Translations under genes and position numbers: made by a program | DNA from: [Flavobacterium] thermophilum | GTDB taxonomy: Bacteria > Bacillota > Bacilli > Bacillales > Anoxybacillaceae | Reading direction: 5' to 3' | Length of the DNA: 64,000 nucleotides | NCBI GenBank assembly: GCA_900450595.1 | Contig: UGGS01000001.1 | Location: 1 to 64,000, forward strand | Shown: positions 1-9,068 of the stretch, piece by piece | Position numbering within the stretch: the first letter of the stretch is position 1 | Layout of the letters: each line of letters opens with the position of its first letter | The notes under the pieces: model-generated | What the model saw: the letters and a program-made list of their open reading frames with translations, nothing else | Told to the model about the DNA's origin: nothing | Database searches by the model: none

Positions 1-318
1 CCCTCAATTATTGAAAAAACTTGTGTATCAAGGGTTCTTTTCATTTTTCTCACTCTTTGATCAATTACTACCGAAAACGACCCGAGCTATCGTGCTGACT
101 ATGGATATTATATAAATGATCTCATTTTAGGTCAATAATTTTTCTTGCTTTTTTTCTGCATTATTGGGAATTCATAAATTATTCTGTACTAAATAAAATT
201 GAGCATGTGGTAAGCAAGCAAAAACTCTCGGAAAATTTTTTAGACTCAAGTGTTTTTTTTGTTCTTCAACAATCGCTTCTATAGTTCTCTCTCTTTTACG
301 CACTTTTAGTAAAGCACT
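1..318. other. Leading region without a recognised gene
   Basis: No convincing coding region is visible. The only structured element is an imperfect stem-loop near 11-42. Its 17-nt centre (20-36, CTTGTGTATCAAGGGTT) is repeated exactly at 25148-25164 beside the tRNA-Val half-site and integrase. Confidence 0.4.
20..36. repeat. 17-nt direct repeat, possible att-like site
   Basis: The string CTTGTGTATCAAGGGTT is identical to 25148-25164. In both places it forms the loop-proximal part of a hairpin (TTGAAA-type left arm, TTTCA-type right arm). At 25.1 kb it lies just after a tRNA-Val 3' half and just before an integrase gene, so a recombination-site origin is possible. A shared terminator-like hairpin is the simpler alternative. 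Confidence 0.35.
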
Positions 319-380
319 CGTTAACCACCCATGAAGCGATCTTCACCACATTTATGGAAGTTAATTCGTTCTTCCATGGG
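319..380 (-). repeat. GNAT-cassette tail repeat, copy 1
   Basis: This is the first of three ~65-bp related repeats (others at 2892-2958 and 4301-4366). Each lies just downstream of an acetyltransferase gene and in the same orientation. On the minus strand it reads CATGGAAGAACGAATTAAC, then a CTTC/GAAG hairpin region, and ends near GGGTGGTTAACG. The arrangement resembles gene-cassette recombination tails, but no integron integrase is visible. Confidence 0.6.
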
Positions 381-440
381 AGATAACCATGCCGTATCTA
401 TACGGCACCATCAAAAAAGAAAAAAAATTTTCAAGGATAG

Positions 441-870
441 TTAAATAAGCTTCTTTGCAAATCCAATGCTTTTTTGTTCATAACCCATATTAATATAAAA
501 TTGATGAGCAGTTAAACGTTCTGTACGATTTCCACTATTTACTCCAATACTGATAGCTCCTTGTCTTTTGCCCAACTTCTGCTTCTTCTATTAACTTTCT
601 TCCTATACCTTTGCTACGATAGTTAGAATCTACAACTAAAGCTACGATTCTAACATAAGAACCATCCAATTCATAAAAAACCCCAGTACATAATCCAATC
701 ATTCCAACAACTTTTCCATCATATTCAGCAACTAAAGTATGATAGCTTGGGTTTGATTCAATATTACTAAATCTAATTCTCATCTGTTCAACAGAGGTTG
801 GATAACCAAGTTGCTCCATTAAAGATGCTAATTCAGGAATATCATTAGAAGTAGCTTTTCTAATTTCCAT
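441..870 (-). pseudogene. GNAT-family N-acetyltransferase, frameshifted
   Basis: The reading frame opens at the ATG at 868-870 behind a good AGGAGG site. It encodes an N-terminal GNAT fold with the acetyl-CoA-binding segment RSKGIGRKLIEEAE at residues ~86-99. A one-base shift near 568 then moves the frame, giving a premature stop at 535. In the other frame the missing C-terminus is clear (WAKRQGAISIGVN, then YINMGYEQKSIGF) and ends at TAA 441-443. The intact product would be ~143 residues, normal for the family. The substrate is unknown. It is the last of four GNAT genes in the same orientation and is followed by tail repeat copy 1. Confidence 0.8.
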
Positions 871-938
871 ACGATTCCTCCTTCATTTAATGTTATTATT
901 GAATTATTTCCTCATTTCTAAATAGTTTTCCTTCTTAA

Positions 939-2829
939 CTCACATTTCGCACCCTAACAAGGTCAAAACAAAGGATTTTTTATTTAGTTTTTCAGAATAA
1001 CTTTTTGACCAACACGACAAGCGATGGCAATCCTTTTTTTACCATCGCTAGTCGTTCCGTATAACCTTTACAAGTAAATGCTCTCATCCATCCTAATCCT
1101 TGCAGAATCCTTCGCTGATCAGGGGTGAGCGGTTTCCCCAGCCTGCGTTGGATTTGCCCATCCGGCAGTTCCAACAGGACGACTCTGACATACCAAAACA
1201 ATTGAAAAAATCGCTTGTCCGGTTGGCCGGGTCAATTTCCGGCCTCCTGCGCCCTTTAACGGGCGTTCAGGTGTGATGAACTGACGCACTCGGCGCTGGA
1301 AGACGCGGTAAATGGCCAAGGCCAGCAAAAACAAATAGCCCAATACCGCCACTCGTTCGGGTTTTTTGACGTAAATTTCGTCCGTAAAGAACGGATCTTT
1401 TAGGAAGGAGAAGTTCATTTCCACCGAGATCTGCCCTTTATACAGCTTCAAGATCTCTTGGGCATCCATGGGTTGGCCCTTCCATTCCTTCGGAACGGTC
1501 GTGACGAGAACAAACCGGGACGCTTTCCGTCTCGCCTGCTCCCACGCGTCTTGGTTGAATTCCACGCTCAGCCGAAGGGTGTACAGCGTCTCCATTTCCG
1601 GTTCCGCCCCTTTTTTCGGCCGTCCACGCCGTTTTTTCGGACGCACGATCTCTTCGACGACGGCCTCCACTCGATGGAACCGGGGACGAAGGGATGCCTT
1701 CAAGGAGGCCAAGGCTTGTTCGGCGTCTTCCCGGCAAGAGAAAGGATGACGCTCCCAACGGGCTTGTTCCTCGCGAAGAAGCTCCGCTTCTTTGGTTCGT
1801 TCTGTTTCGAGCGTCTTTCCTTTTCGCTGGTCGAGCGCACTCGATTCGACGACGATCAGTCGTACGGGCTGGCCTTCATATGTCGAGGCCGTTTCCCATA
1901 CCCGGTACGTGGCGCCGTTTTTCTCGGCCAGCGCAAAGGGGGCGCTCCACGCCGAATCGGGTTGGGCATCCGCCTCCGAAAGCGCCGTTTTGACAATCCG
2001 GAGCGACGACGGCCCTCTCGTGATCAAAAAGGCGTTGGCGGCTTTCGTTTGCGCCAGCGTGTCCTTCGTCATCGCAGCGGAATCTGCCACGTAAATCCAT
2101 TCGTCTTCGATCTTCGCTTCCCTCAGCTGCTCATGGACACGGGAGAGCACCTCGGGATTCCACGTTTTGTCCGGCGCGTTGCCGTCGTGCACGTCGCCGT
2201 AAAACGGGATGCCGTCCTCGTTGCCGATCAGGCCGAATCCGATCTGCTTTTGCCAGCGATGATGGCGGTTATAGCCATAGGTGATGTGCAACCCATCCGA
2301 CGAATCGGATTCATACGCACCGTAAACCGTCTTGTCCGTCGTATCCGCGTGAAAGACACGGAGAGGGAGGCCTTCTTTCTTGTAGATTTGCACCAGGCAA
2401 GACGAAAGGACTTGATGGATATTGGCCTCATACAGCCGGTCCAAATGGCGAGCAATGGCATCGTCGTTGAACCAAGACGGATCCAATCCTGGCCGGATCA
2501 GCTTGGGCAAGTCGATGTCATGCGCCCACCGTTCCAAATGAACGAGGGCTTGCCGGCCGCTCAAGATATCCAAGAGAAGCAGCCCGACCACATCACTGGC
2601 TCGGGTTTGGCATTGAGGATCCACCGGAACCAGCCGGTCAATCAGCTGAGGGAGGCCAAGATCTTTGAAAATGGTACTTATTATATTCAAATAGAAACTT
2701 TCATAAATCGCCCGAATTCGAACGTCCATGATGGAAAAACTCCTTTGCATTCCTTGTGTGTCAAGGACCTATTCGACACCGGGATGAAAAAATCCTCCCG
2801 ATTTTGGTCGAGAGGGTGCGAAATGTGAG
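939..2829 (-). mobile_element. IS1634-like insertion sequence, copy A
   Basis: The ends are inverted repeats CTCACATTTCGCACCC and GGGTGCGAAATGTGAG. A perfect 6-bp target duplication TCTTAA flanks the element (933-938 and 2830-2835). The length is 1,891 bp. Copies B (9069-10955) and C (50970-52856) share the ends and transposase. This is the only full-length copy of the three with a clean target duplication, so it arrived by ordinary transposition. It landed between the second and fourth GNAT genes of the array. Confidence 0.9.
1068..2729 (-). pseudogene. IS1634-like transposase, two compensating frameshifts
   Basis: This is a DDE transposase related to the intact 552-residue proteins of copies B and C. 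The start is placed at the internal ATG (2727-2729) that aligns with theirs. The long frame ends prematurely because an extra base near 1209 shifts it after GQAIF. The lost tail (VVLLELPDGQIQRRL, then LTPDQRRILQGLG) is in another frame, and a second shift near 1100 restores the normal end at 1068. The copy is therefore probably inactive, but could be mobilised in trans by the intact copies. Confidence 0.8.
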
Positions 2830-2891
2830 TCTTAAAATAAACTACCCTGTTAGTTCAATAAAAAAAGCGATACCCTCTTGTTGAAGTATCG

Positions 2892-2958
2892 CACCCGTTA
2901 GCCAACCATAAAGCAAGCTTCACCACAGATGATGGAAATTAATTTGTTCTTCCATGGG
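2892..2958 (-). repeat. GNAT-cassette tail repeat, copy 2
   Basis: It is related over its whole length to copies at 319-380 and 4301-4366. It begins inside the last codons of the 2939-3538 acetyltransferase, coding the terminal ...SHGRTN and stop, and continues into a hairpin-forming tail that ends in GGTTGGCTAACGGG. It is followed by GTGCGATA, a string also found just after the third (broken) GNAT gene. Confidence 0.6.
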
Positions 2959-3538
2959 AATTGAATAAGGGATTATTCTTTTTAAGCTCATCCCATTCCT
3001 CTCGAAGAATACCCATCCGAATGGAATCATAGTATTCGCCATTATAGTAGCGGCATTTTCTCATTCTCCCTTCTAATCGCATTCCCAATTTTTCCGCACA
3101 TCTGATCATTCGTGGGTTTCCAGACCAAGTCGTCAGACCCACTCTCTCAATGGGTAGATTTTCAAAGAGATAGTCAATCCATATAGATAATGCTTCTGTT
3201 CCAAATCTACCATTCCAATGTTCAGGAGAATATATGACGATTCCCATTTCAAGCCATCGTGTACGTTTATCCTCCCAATAATAGCTAACCATACCTATAA
3301 TTTGACTTTGATATTCTATAATCATTTGACTTGGTACATCCGTAACATTCATTCTTTCTTCCATTTTCTTAGAAAACTTTTCAAAGGTACAAAATTCAAG
3401 CGGATAATAAGGAGCATCGTACTTTTTCCATTCTGGATTCTCCACACCATATATCAGGTTATACAGAATTGGCAAATCATCGTGCGTTGGTGTCCGCAGA
3501 AATATTCTTTTTCCTGTCAGCGACAACTTTTGCAACAT
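2939..3538 (-). CDS. GNAT-family N-acetyltransferase (RimJ/RimL-like)
   Basis: A 199-residue protein. The start is the ATG at 3536-3538, preceded by TAGGGGGTGG. The frame is open further upstream, but that extension has no ribosome-binding site. RimJ/RimL features are visible: N-terminal LTGKRIFLRTPTHDDL, a central sheet MIIEYQSQIIGMVSYYW, a CoA-loop region HWNGRFGTEALSIWIDYLF, and C-terminal RMIRCAEKLGMRLEGRMRK followed by YYDSIRMGILREEW. It should acetylate a small molecule or protein amine; the substrate cannot be read from sequence. It is the second intact member of the GNAT array, and its last codons lie inside tail repeat copy 2. Confidence 0.85.
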   Translation of the reverse strand: MLQKLSLTGKRIFLRTPTHDDLPILYNLIYGVENPEWKKYDAPYYPLEFCTFEKFSKKMEERMNVTDVPSQMIIEYQSQIIGMVSYYWEDKRTRWLEMGIVIYSPEHWNGRFGTEALSIWIDYLFENLPIERVGLTTWSGNPRMIRCAEKLGMRLEGRMRKCRYYNGEYYDSIRMGILREEWDELKKNNPLFNSHGRTN

Positions 3539-3697
3539 AGATCCACCCCCTATCTTACAGAATTCAACAATCCATGTTATTATCCCTTTTCTAAAAGGCT
3601 CTATTATCAATGGTTGATTTTCGACCGATGAAAAAGCCACCTTGTGATGATAAGGCAGCTTTTTGTACATATTTTATTTAACTATCGCACCATTCGT

Positions 3698-4216
3698 TCA
3701 ATAACCCTTCGTTACTTTCTTTAAATCCCGAGTATATATAATGGTTCTTACCGAAAATAAATACTTCTTTTTCCTTAATGAAACCAATCTTCTCTGCCAC
3801 ACGAATGGATGGAACATTTCTTGATCAATAATACTGATCAGCTTATTTAAACCCAATTTATCAAACGCATATTCCTTGCACGCTTTAGCTGCTTCTGTCG
3901 AACCCCTTTGACCAATACTTTTTATTAATGTGATATCCAATCTCCACTTCTATACCCTCATTTATTTTTTGTTTAACAAGACCCACAATCCCCGATCAAT
4001 TCATTCGTTTCCTTCAAACAAACCGCCCATAATCCATAACCATCATTCCGATATCTATCTTGATTTCGTTTAATCCAGTCTTGAGTTTGCTCAATACTAA
4101 AGGGAGCTGGATTAAAACTTCATGGTTTCTGGGTCAGAAAAAATACTATGTAGAGGAGTTATATCTTCATCTTCATATTGTCTTAATATCAACCTTTGTG
4201 TCTCAAGAACAATCAT
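3698..4216 (-). pseudogene. GNAT-family N-acetyltransferase, multiply frameshifted
   Basis: The ATG at 4214-4216 follows a GGGGATGGGG site and opens with MIVLETQRLILRQYEDED, a typical RimJ start. The frame then breaks repeatedly. Recognisable pieces in successive frames are KRNQDRYRNDGYGLWAVCL, EVEIGYHINKKYWSKGF, TEAAKACKEYAFDKLGL and the terminal IYTRDLKKVTKGY, with stop at 3698. Together they make a ~172-residue acetyltransferase with at least three frameshifts. The end is followed by GGTGCGATAG, the same string that follows tail repeat copy 2, so its own tail may be truncated. Confidence 0.75.
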
Positions 4217-4300
4217 TTCCCCATCCCCTTTGTTTAATCTCACGTTTTGACTAATATTATTTGACTTAAGATTAAATTCCTTGCTCCTTCAACCATCCTA

Positions 4301-4366
4301 CCCCTTAGCCACCCATGAAGCGAGCTTCGCCACAGATGACGAAGTTAATTCGCTCTTCCATAAGAG
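4301..4366 (-). repeat. GNAT-cassette tail repeat, copy 3
   Basis: Third copy of the repeat, after the first transcribed GNAT gene of the array. On the minus strand it reads TATGGAAGAGCGAATTAAC, then CTTCG...CGAAG and GAAGCTCGCTTC hairpins, and ends in GGGTGGCTAAGG. Confidence 0.6.
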
Positions 4367-4383
4367 TTGAAGAACACTTGAAA

Positions 4384-4938
4384 CTAATTCACAAAATAAG
4401 CCATTAAGATCAAGTCATAATAAGTCTGTTCATCTATCTTAATCGCTTTTGTTTTAAGACCTTCTTCCACAAACCCAAAATTTCTGTATAAACGAAGGGC
4501 ACTCGTATTGTTAGCAAATACTTCAAGACAAACCTTTTCAATTAAAGGGTTTTCCTTTGCCCAATCTAATAACACAGTTAGCAATGCTTTGCCTACTCCT
4601 TGGTTTCTGAAATCTTTTTTAACGCTCATACCAAAAGAGCCTTGATGTTTTATTCGCTGCCTATGTCCATTATGAAAATCTAAAAATCCAATAATTTCTC
4701 CATCATACTCAGCTAAAATAGCCAATTTTCCATTGTCATCAAGCATTTGCTGCAACAATTGTTTTTGCTGTTCACTTGTTACCTTAAATTCTGCTTCGGT
4801 AGTAAGTAAATAAGGTGCTTCACAGATAACGGTTTTGATAAATGTTACCACTTTATCTGCATCTCTGGGCAAAGCAGTTCTTACTACAAATTTTTTACCG
4901 CTCTTAGTCATAAATTGCTTTGTTTGTATCTCTCCCAT
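4384..4938 (-). CDS. GNAT-family N-acetyltransferase
   Basis: A 184-residue protein; the ATG at 4936-4938 follows AGGGTGGT. A GTG three codons upstream is less well placed. GNAT landmarks are KFVVRTALPRDADKVV near the N-terminus, LAILAEYDGEIIGFLDF (strands 2-4), the acetyl-CoA pyrophosphate loop KDFRNQGVGKALLTVLLDWA, and NNTSALRLYRNFGFVEEGL. The sequence ends YYDLILMAYFVN, as in YkkB/PaiA-like small GNATs. The substrate is unknown. It is transcribed first in the array of four and is followed by tail repeat copy 3. Confidence 0.85.
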   Translation of the reverse strand: MGEIQTKQFMTKSGKKFVVRTALPRDADKVVTFIKTVICEAPYLLTTEAEFKVTSEQQKQLLQQMLDDNGKLAILAEYDGEIIGFLDFHNGHRQRIKHQGSFGMSVKKDFRNQGVGKALLTVLLDWAKENPLIEKVCLEVFANNTSALRLYRNFGFVEEGLKTKAIKIDEQTYYDLILMAYFVN

Positions 4939-5149
4939 AGATACCACCCTATTATTTATTTAATTCGGTTCCTCGGATTAAGTGGTGGAAACGTTAATTT
5001 CGGAATTATATAAAAAAATAAGATATTCGGATTATATGGTGGAACATCTATTGAGTTTTATATTTTGAAATAACGTTATTGAACATTTCGTCGTACTGTT
5101 CACCAAATATTTTGTTTTCTTTGAAGATACATAAAATATGTTAAATAAC

Positions 5150-6389
5150 CACGAGTGTTGATTATCCAAAATTAACGCCTTCCATAAATTTGGGCATACT
5201 CAAACAAAGCAGCGGCCATCCCGGATTTCCAATCGAGAGGAAGCTGCCCAGAGAAAAAACGGCGAACGAAATGAAGGAAAGAGAGACGTTCGTCTGTTTT
5301 TTGGTTTGATCATACAGCCATCGCAGCAACACATACGCGATGAACGCCGCAAACAGTTGGTTGTATACCGCATTTTCCGTCGTGCCAAACAAGGTCGGGA
5401 CATTCAGATATTGCTTCACCCAACGGAAAAAGACCTCAACAGTCCAACGTTGTTGGTACATGTCGGCAATGGTTTCCGCAGACGCATGGAAGAGGTTCGT
5501 CACGACCCGAATGTCGCGGCCATTCGCATCTCGAAAGATCACCACCCGGTGACGCTTGGTGGAGCGGCATTGTTTCGTCCCCAACTGGCACGTGAAGTCG
5601 GCTTGAACCGATGAAGATGTGCTGGAAAGGCGTTTCAAGCTTTTTTTCTGATGAAGTTCGATGTTGTCCTTCATCCGAATGACAAAGAGCTGATGCTGCT
5701 CTACAAATCGATCGAGGCGTTCGATTTTGAAATACGCCCGGTCTTCCACCAGCACTTGTTGAGCGTTCGTCAACTGTTCTCCCACCGGGCCATCATGACG
5801 CAGTCCGATGGTTTCCACCACGTCTGCCGGCAGCGAGGATTCCGGCGAATACGCGACGTGCAGCTTCACTCCGGCGCGTTCGCCGTGATATGGCGCCCAT
5901 GGCAGGCGGTTTTTCCCGACCGTGACGGTCGTCGAATCCACCACCCGAAGCGGTTTGGGAAACCGAAGCGAACGGCGGGTTTGGCGGTTGCACTTGGAAA
6001 TGATCAACGTCAACAAGCGTTTCATGATGTCATAGGGAACTTCTTTCGCTTTCTTGGATACAGTTGAATAATGGAATCGCGGCAATCCATACAGAGGCCC
6101 CACATCGGCTCCGTGGCGAAAGCTTTTCCATTGATGCATGGCGGCCAGCAGGAAGAAGTGAATCAACTCGCGCAACGTAAAGGTTCGAGACGAATCACGA
6201 TACCCAACCGCTTCGGCAATCAGTTGAATCTCTTCATCCGAAACAAGTTTTTGCATCAAATTCGGGAGTGTGGTATGCTTGTTCATAGAGAGCACCTCCT
6301 GGGTTTGTTTGTGTCGCTACTCACATTCTACAGGAAAGGTGCTCTTTTTTCTATACCCTTTGGATTTTATTGGATAATCAACACGCCTG
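5150..6389 (-). mobile_element. IS4-family insertion sequence, copy A
   Basis: The terminal inverted repeats are GTGTTGATTATCCA at the left and TGGATAATCAACAC at the right; the similarity extends outward to CACGAG / CGCCTG. The length is ~1.24 kb with one transposase gene. No target duplication can be read, so the exact ends are uncertain by a few bases. A broken relative lies at 31.35-32.45 kb. Confidence 0.8.
5162..6286 (-). CDS. IS4-family DDE transposase
   Basis: A 374-residue intact transposase; the ATG at 6284-6286 follows AGGAGGTG. The first catalytic Asp is in PLRVVDSTTVTVGKN, the second in QQVLVEDRAYFKIERL, and the Glu is in QQRWTVEVFFRWVKQYL (the YREK-type region of IS4 transposases). 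The C-terminus is hydrophobic. It acts on the element's own ends. The copy at 31.35 kb is close in sequence but truncated and frameshifted, so this one could supply transposase to both. Confidence 0.9.
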   Translation of the reverse strand: MNKHTTLPNLMQKLVSDEEIQLIAEAVGYRDSSRTFTLRELIHFFLLAAMHQWKSFRHGADVGPLYGLPRFHYSTVSKKAKEVPYDIMKRLLTLIISKCNRQTRRSLRFPKPLRVVDSTTVTVGKNRLPWAPYHGERAGVKLHVAYSPESSLPADVVETIGLRHDGPVGEQLTNAQQVLVEDRAYFKIERLDRFVEQHQLFVIRMKDNIELHQKKSLKRLSSTSSSVQADFTCQLGTKQCRSTKRHRVVIFRDANGRDIRVVTNLFHASAETIADMYQQRWTVEVFFRWVKQYLNVPTLFGTTENAVYNQLFAAFIAYVLLRWLYDQTKKQTNVSLSFISFAVFSLGSFLSIGNPGWPLLCLSMPKFMEGVNFG

Positions 6390-6488
6390 TTTTTAATATA
6401 TTATTTCAAATTGAGTGATTTATAGAAGGAAAATATTTAATTGATGCGGAATTTTTTATTGTTGAATAACAAAGAGAGGGGTAAAAAA

Positions 6489-7015
6489 TTGAAAAAATAT
6501 GTATTTTTAGGAATTTCGTTATTTTTGACGGCTTTAGGAGGGGCATATTTTTATTTCAACATAGGCGAACCAATAACAAAATCAAAAAGCCACGAGGAAA
6601 CCACAAATACAAACGAAAATTTATCTAAGAAACAGTCAAACGATATATCTGCTCAAGAAAATGCAAATGAAGCGATTTCAATCACTCACGATTCTTAAAT
6701 GATTTGTTAGGTTGGGGTGGTGCAAAAACTTTCGATTTTAAAGACAATAAAGAAAATATGGGAAAATTACATACATACATTAAAGAGGCAATCAGTTTAG
6801 CATCAAACGAAACAATCAAATCGGATTTAAATAATGCTTTAAAAGCGGTAGAAAAAGCGGAAAAGAATAAAGATGTTTATGGTCTACTCGTTGCCCATCG
6901 TATTTTCCATGATCTTGACGGATATCTAAACAATGACCCATTAGATGGAAATGTATGGGGATACACTCAAACAGCAAGCGGAAGTTCTAAAAAAGCTGAA
7001 AAATACCTTAAATAA
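6489..7015 (+). pseudogene. Membrane-anchored small protein, frameshifted, unknown function
   Basis: The start is a TTG at 6489-6491 after GAGAGGGG. The product begins KKYVFLGISLFLTALGGAYF, a signal-anchor or signal peptide, then a Ser/Thr/Asn/Glu-rich linker. The frame breaks near 6690: one frame stops at 6698 and the other continues as FLNDLLGWGGAKTFDF, then a helical domain (HTYIKEAISLASNETIKS, AHRIFHDLDGYLNND) to 7015. Joined, it makes a ~175-residue extracytoplasmic protein. I do not recognise the family. A hairpin terminator follows directly. Confidence 0.6.
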
Positions 7016-7022
7016 TGAGAAA

Positions 7023-7057
7023 AAGCGGGAGCAATCAAACACTCCCGCTTCATTTTT
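7023..7057 (+). terminator. Rho-independent terminator
   Basis: The stem AAGCGGGAG / CTCCCGCTT is followed by CATTTTTG, directly after the 6489-7015 gene. Confidence 0.75.
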
Positions 7058-7171
7058 GTAATAGTTCAATCGCTTTATTTAGCCGTTCTTTAAATTTATT
7101 CAATTTTGGTTCAATGTCAGCACGAGGAGAAGTCTTTTTTATTCTTCAAATACTTCAATTTCTTTTTTCAA
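7050..7171 (-). pseudogene. Small charged protein remnant
   Basis: On the minus strand a GGAGG precedes TTG AAA AAA GAA, giving KKEIEVFEE before a stop. A second frame continues KKTSPRADIEPKLNKFKERL to a stop at 7050. Together they look like a ~40-residue charged helical protein with a frameshift. No family is recognised. Confidence 0.3.
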
Positions 7172-7388
7172 TACCCTAATTTCCTCCGTATTTTGTCTAA
7201 CTTAAACGCCTTACTTATATCGATTTTTTTAATGTAAACTTATATATAATATATGGTTAACTTATTACTGCTCATATTAAATCTACATATTAGAGCTAAC
7301 TCTAAGTCAAGAGGTTCTTTGACAAACACACAAAATTATAATTGTATTCACGGTAGACCAAAAGAAGTTATTTACAATTGACAATATG

Positions 7389-7413
7389 AACTGTAATCAT
7401 TATTATTACAGTT
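7389..7413. promoter_or_regulatory. Dyad operator upstream of the Rrf2 gene
   Basis: Perfect inverted repeat AACTGTAAT - 7 nt - ATTACAGTT, directly downstream of a TTGACA -35-like box (7378-7383) and upstream of the AGGAGG of the Rrf2 gene. The same dyad, with two mismatches and the same 7-nt spacing, occurs at 7912-7936 before mnmA. Confidence 0.75.
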
Positions 7414-7429
7414 AGGAGGAAGGTTCATT

Positions 7430-7840
7430 ATGAATAGCGATTTTTCGATTGCCGTTCACTGCGTTGCTTATCTAGCCAAAAAGCAAAATCAACGAGTGAC
7501 CAGTGAAGACATTGCTCAAAGTGTTTCTGTCCACCCAGCAAGATTAAGGAAAATTTTGAGCATATTAAGGAAAGAAAATATTATTACTTCTAAAGAAGGG
7601 GCAAAAGGCGGATTTTCTTTAAACGATCCACCTGAACATATTACGTTAGACAAAATATTTAAAATCACTAGTGAGGAAACGCTTGTACCGAAATGTCCTG
7701 ATTCCAATGAGAATTGCCCAATAGGCAGAAACCTGTCAGATATACTCATTCGCGTTTGTCACAATGCGGAACAACACTTTTTAAACTATTTAAAAGGTGT
7801 GACGATCAAAGATATCATTGATGAAATTAATAATAGTTAG
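7430..7840 (+). CDS. Rrf2-family transcriptional regulator
   Basis: A 136-residue winged-helix regulator; ATG at 7430 after TTAGGAGGAAGG. It has the Rrf2 layout: a helix-turn-helix at residues ~23-50 (VTSEDIAQSVSVHPARLRKIL), the wing KEGAKGGFSLNDPPEHITL, and a cysteine-containing loop KCPDSNENCPIG at ~88-99 that in relatives senses redox state or binds a cluster or metal. It resembles the YwnA branch more than CymR. A perfect dyad sits between its promoter and start, and a similar dyad precedes mnmA, so it probably represses both itself and mnmA. The signal is not known. Confidence 0.85.
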   Translation: MNSDFSIAVHCVAYLAKKQNQRVTSEDIAQSVSVHPARLRKILSILRKENIITSKEGAKGGFSLNDPPEHITLDKIFKITSEETLVPKCPDSNENCPIGRNLSDILIRVCHNAEQHFLNYLKGVTIKDIIDEINNS

Positions 7841-7911
7841 TTTTCATACCTGAAATAAAAGTACAACCAATACTTTGTGTTAGTTGTGCGTCATAAATTT
7901 TTTTTGAACAT

Positions 7912-7936
7912 AACTGTAACAAAAAACATTTCAGTT
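7912..7936. promoter_or_regulatory. Dyad operator upstream of mnmA
   Basis: AACTGTAAC - 7 nt - ATTTCAGTT, matching the perfect dyad at 7389-7413 in arm sequence and spacing. It ends ten bases before the mnmA ribosome-binding region, well placed to block transcription. Confidence 0.65.
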
Positions 7937-7947
7937 TAAGAGGGTGA

Positions 7948-9066
<1,119 letters not shown>

Positions 9067-9068
9067 AA

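Noticed and set aside
2740..2800. CCTTGTGTGTCAAGG dyad in the IS1634-like leader as a third att-like repeat
   Set aside because: It resembles the 17-nt repeat only in its CCTTG/CAAGG arms and is part of the element's own 5' region, present in every copy.
1458..2828. 456-codon open frame opposite the IS1634-like transposase
   Set aside because: It is antisense to a clear transposase gene, and parallel antisense frames occur in all three copies. GC-rich codon structure explains it.
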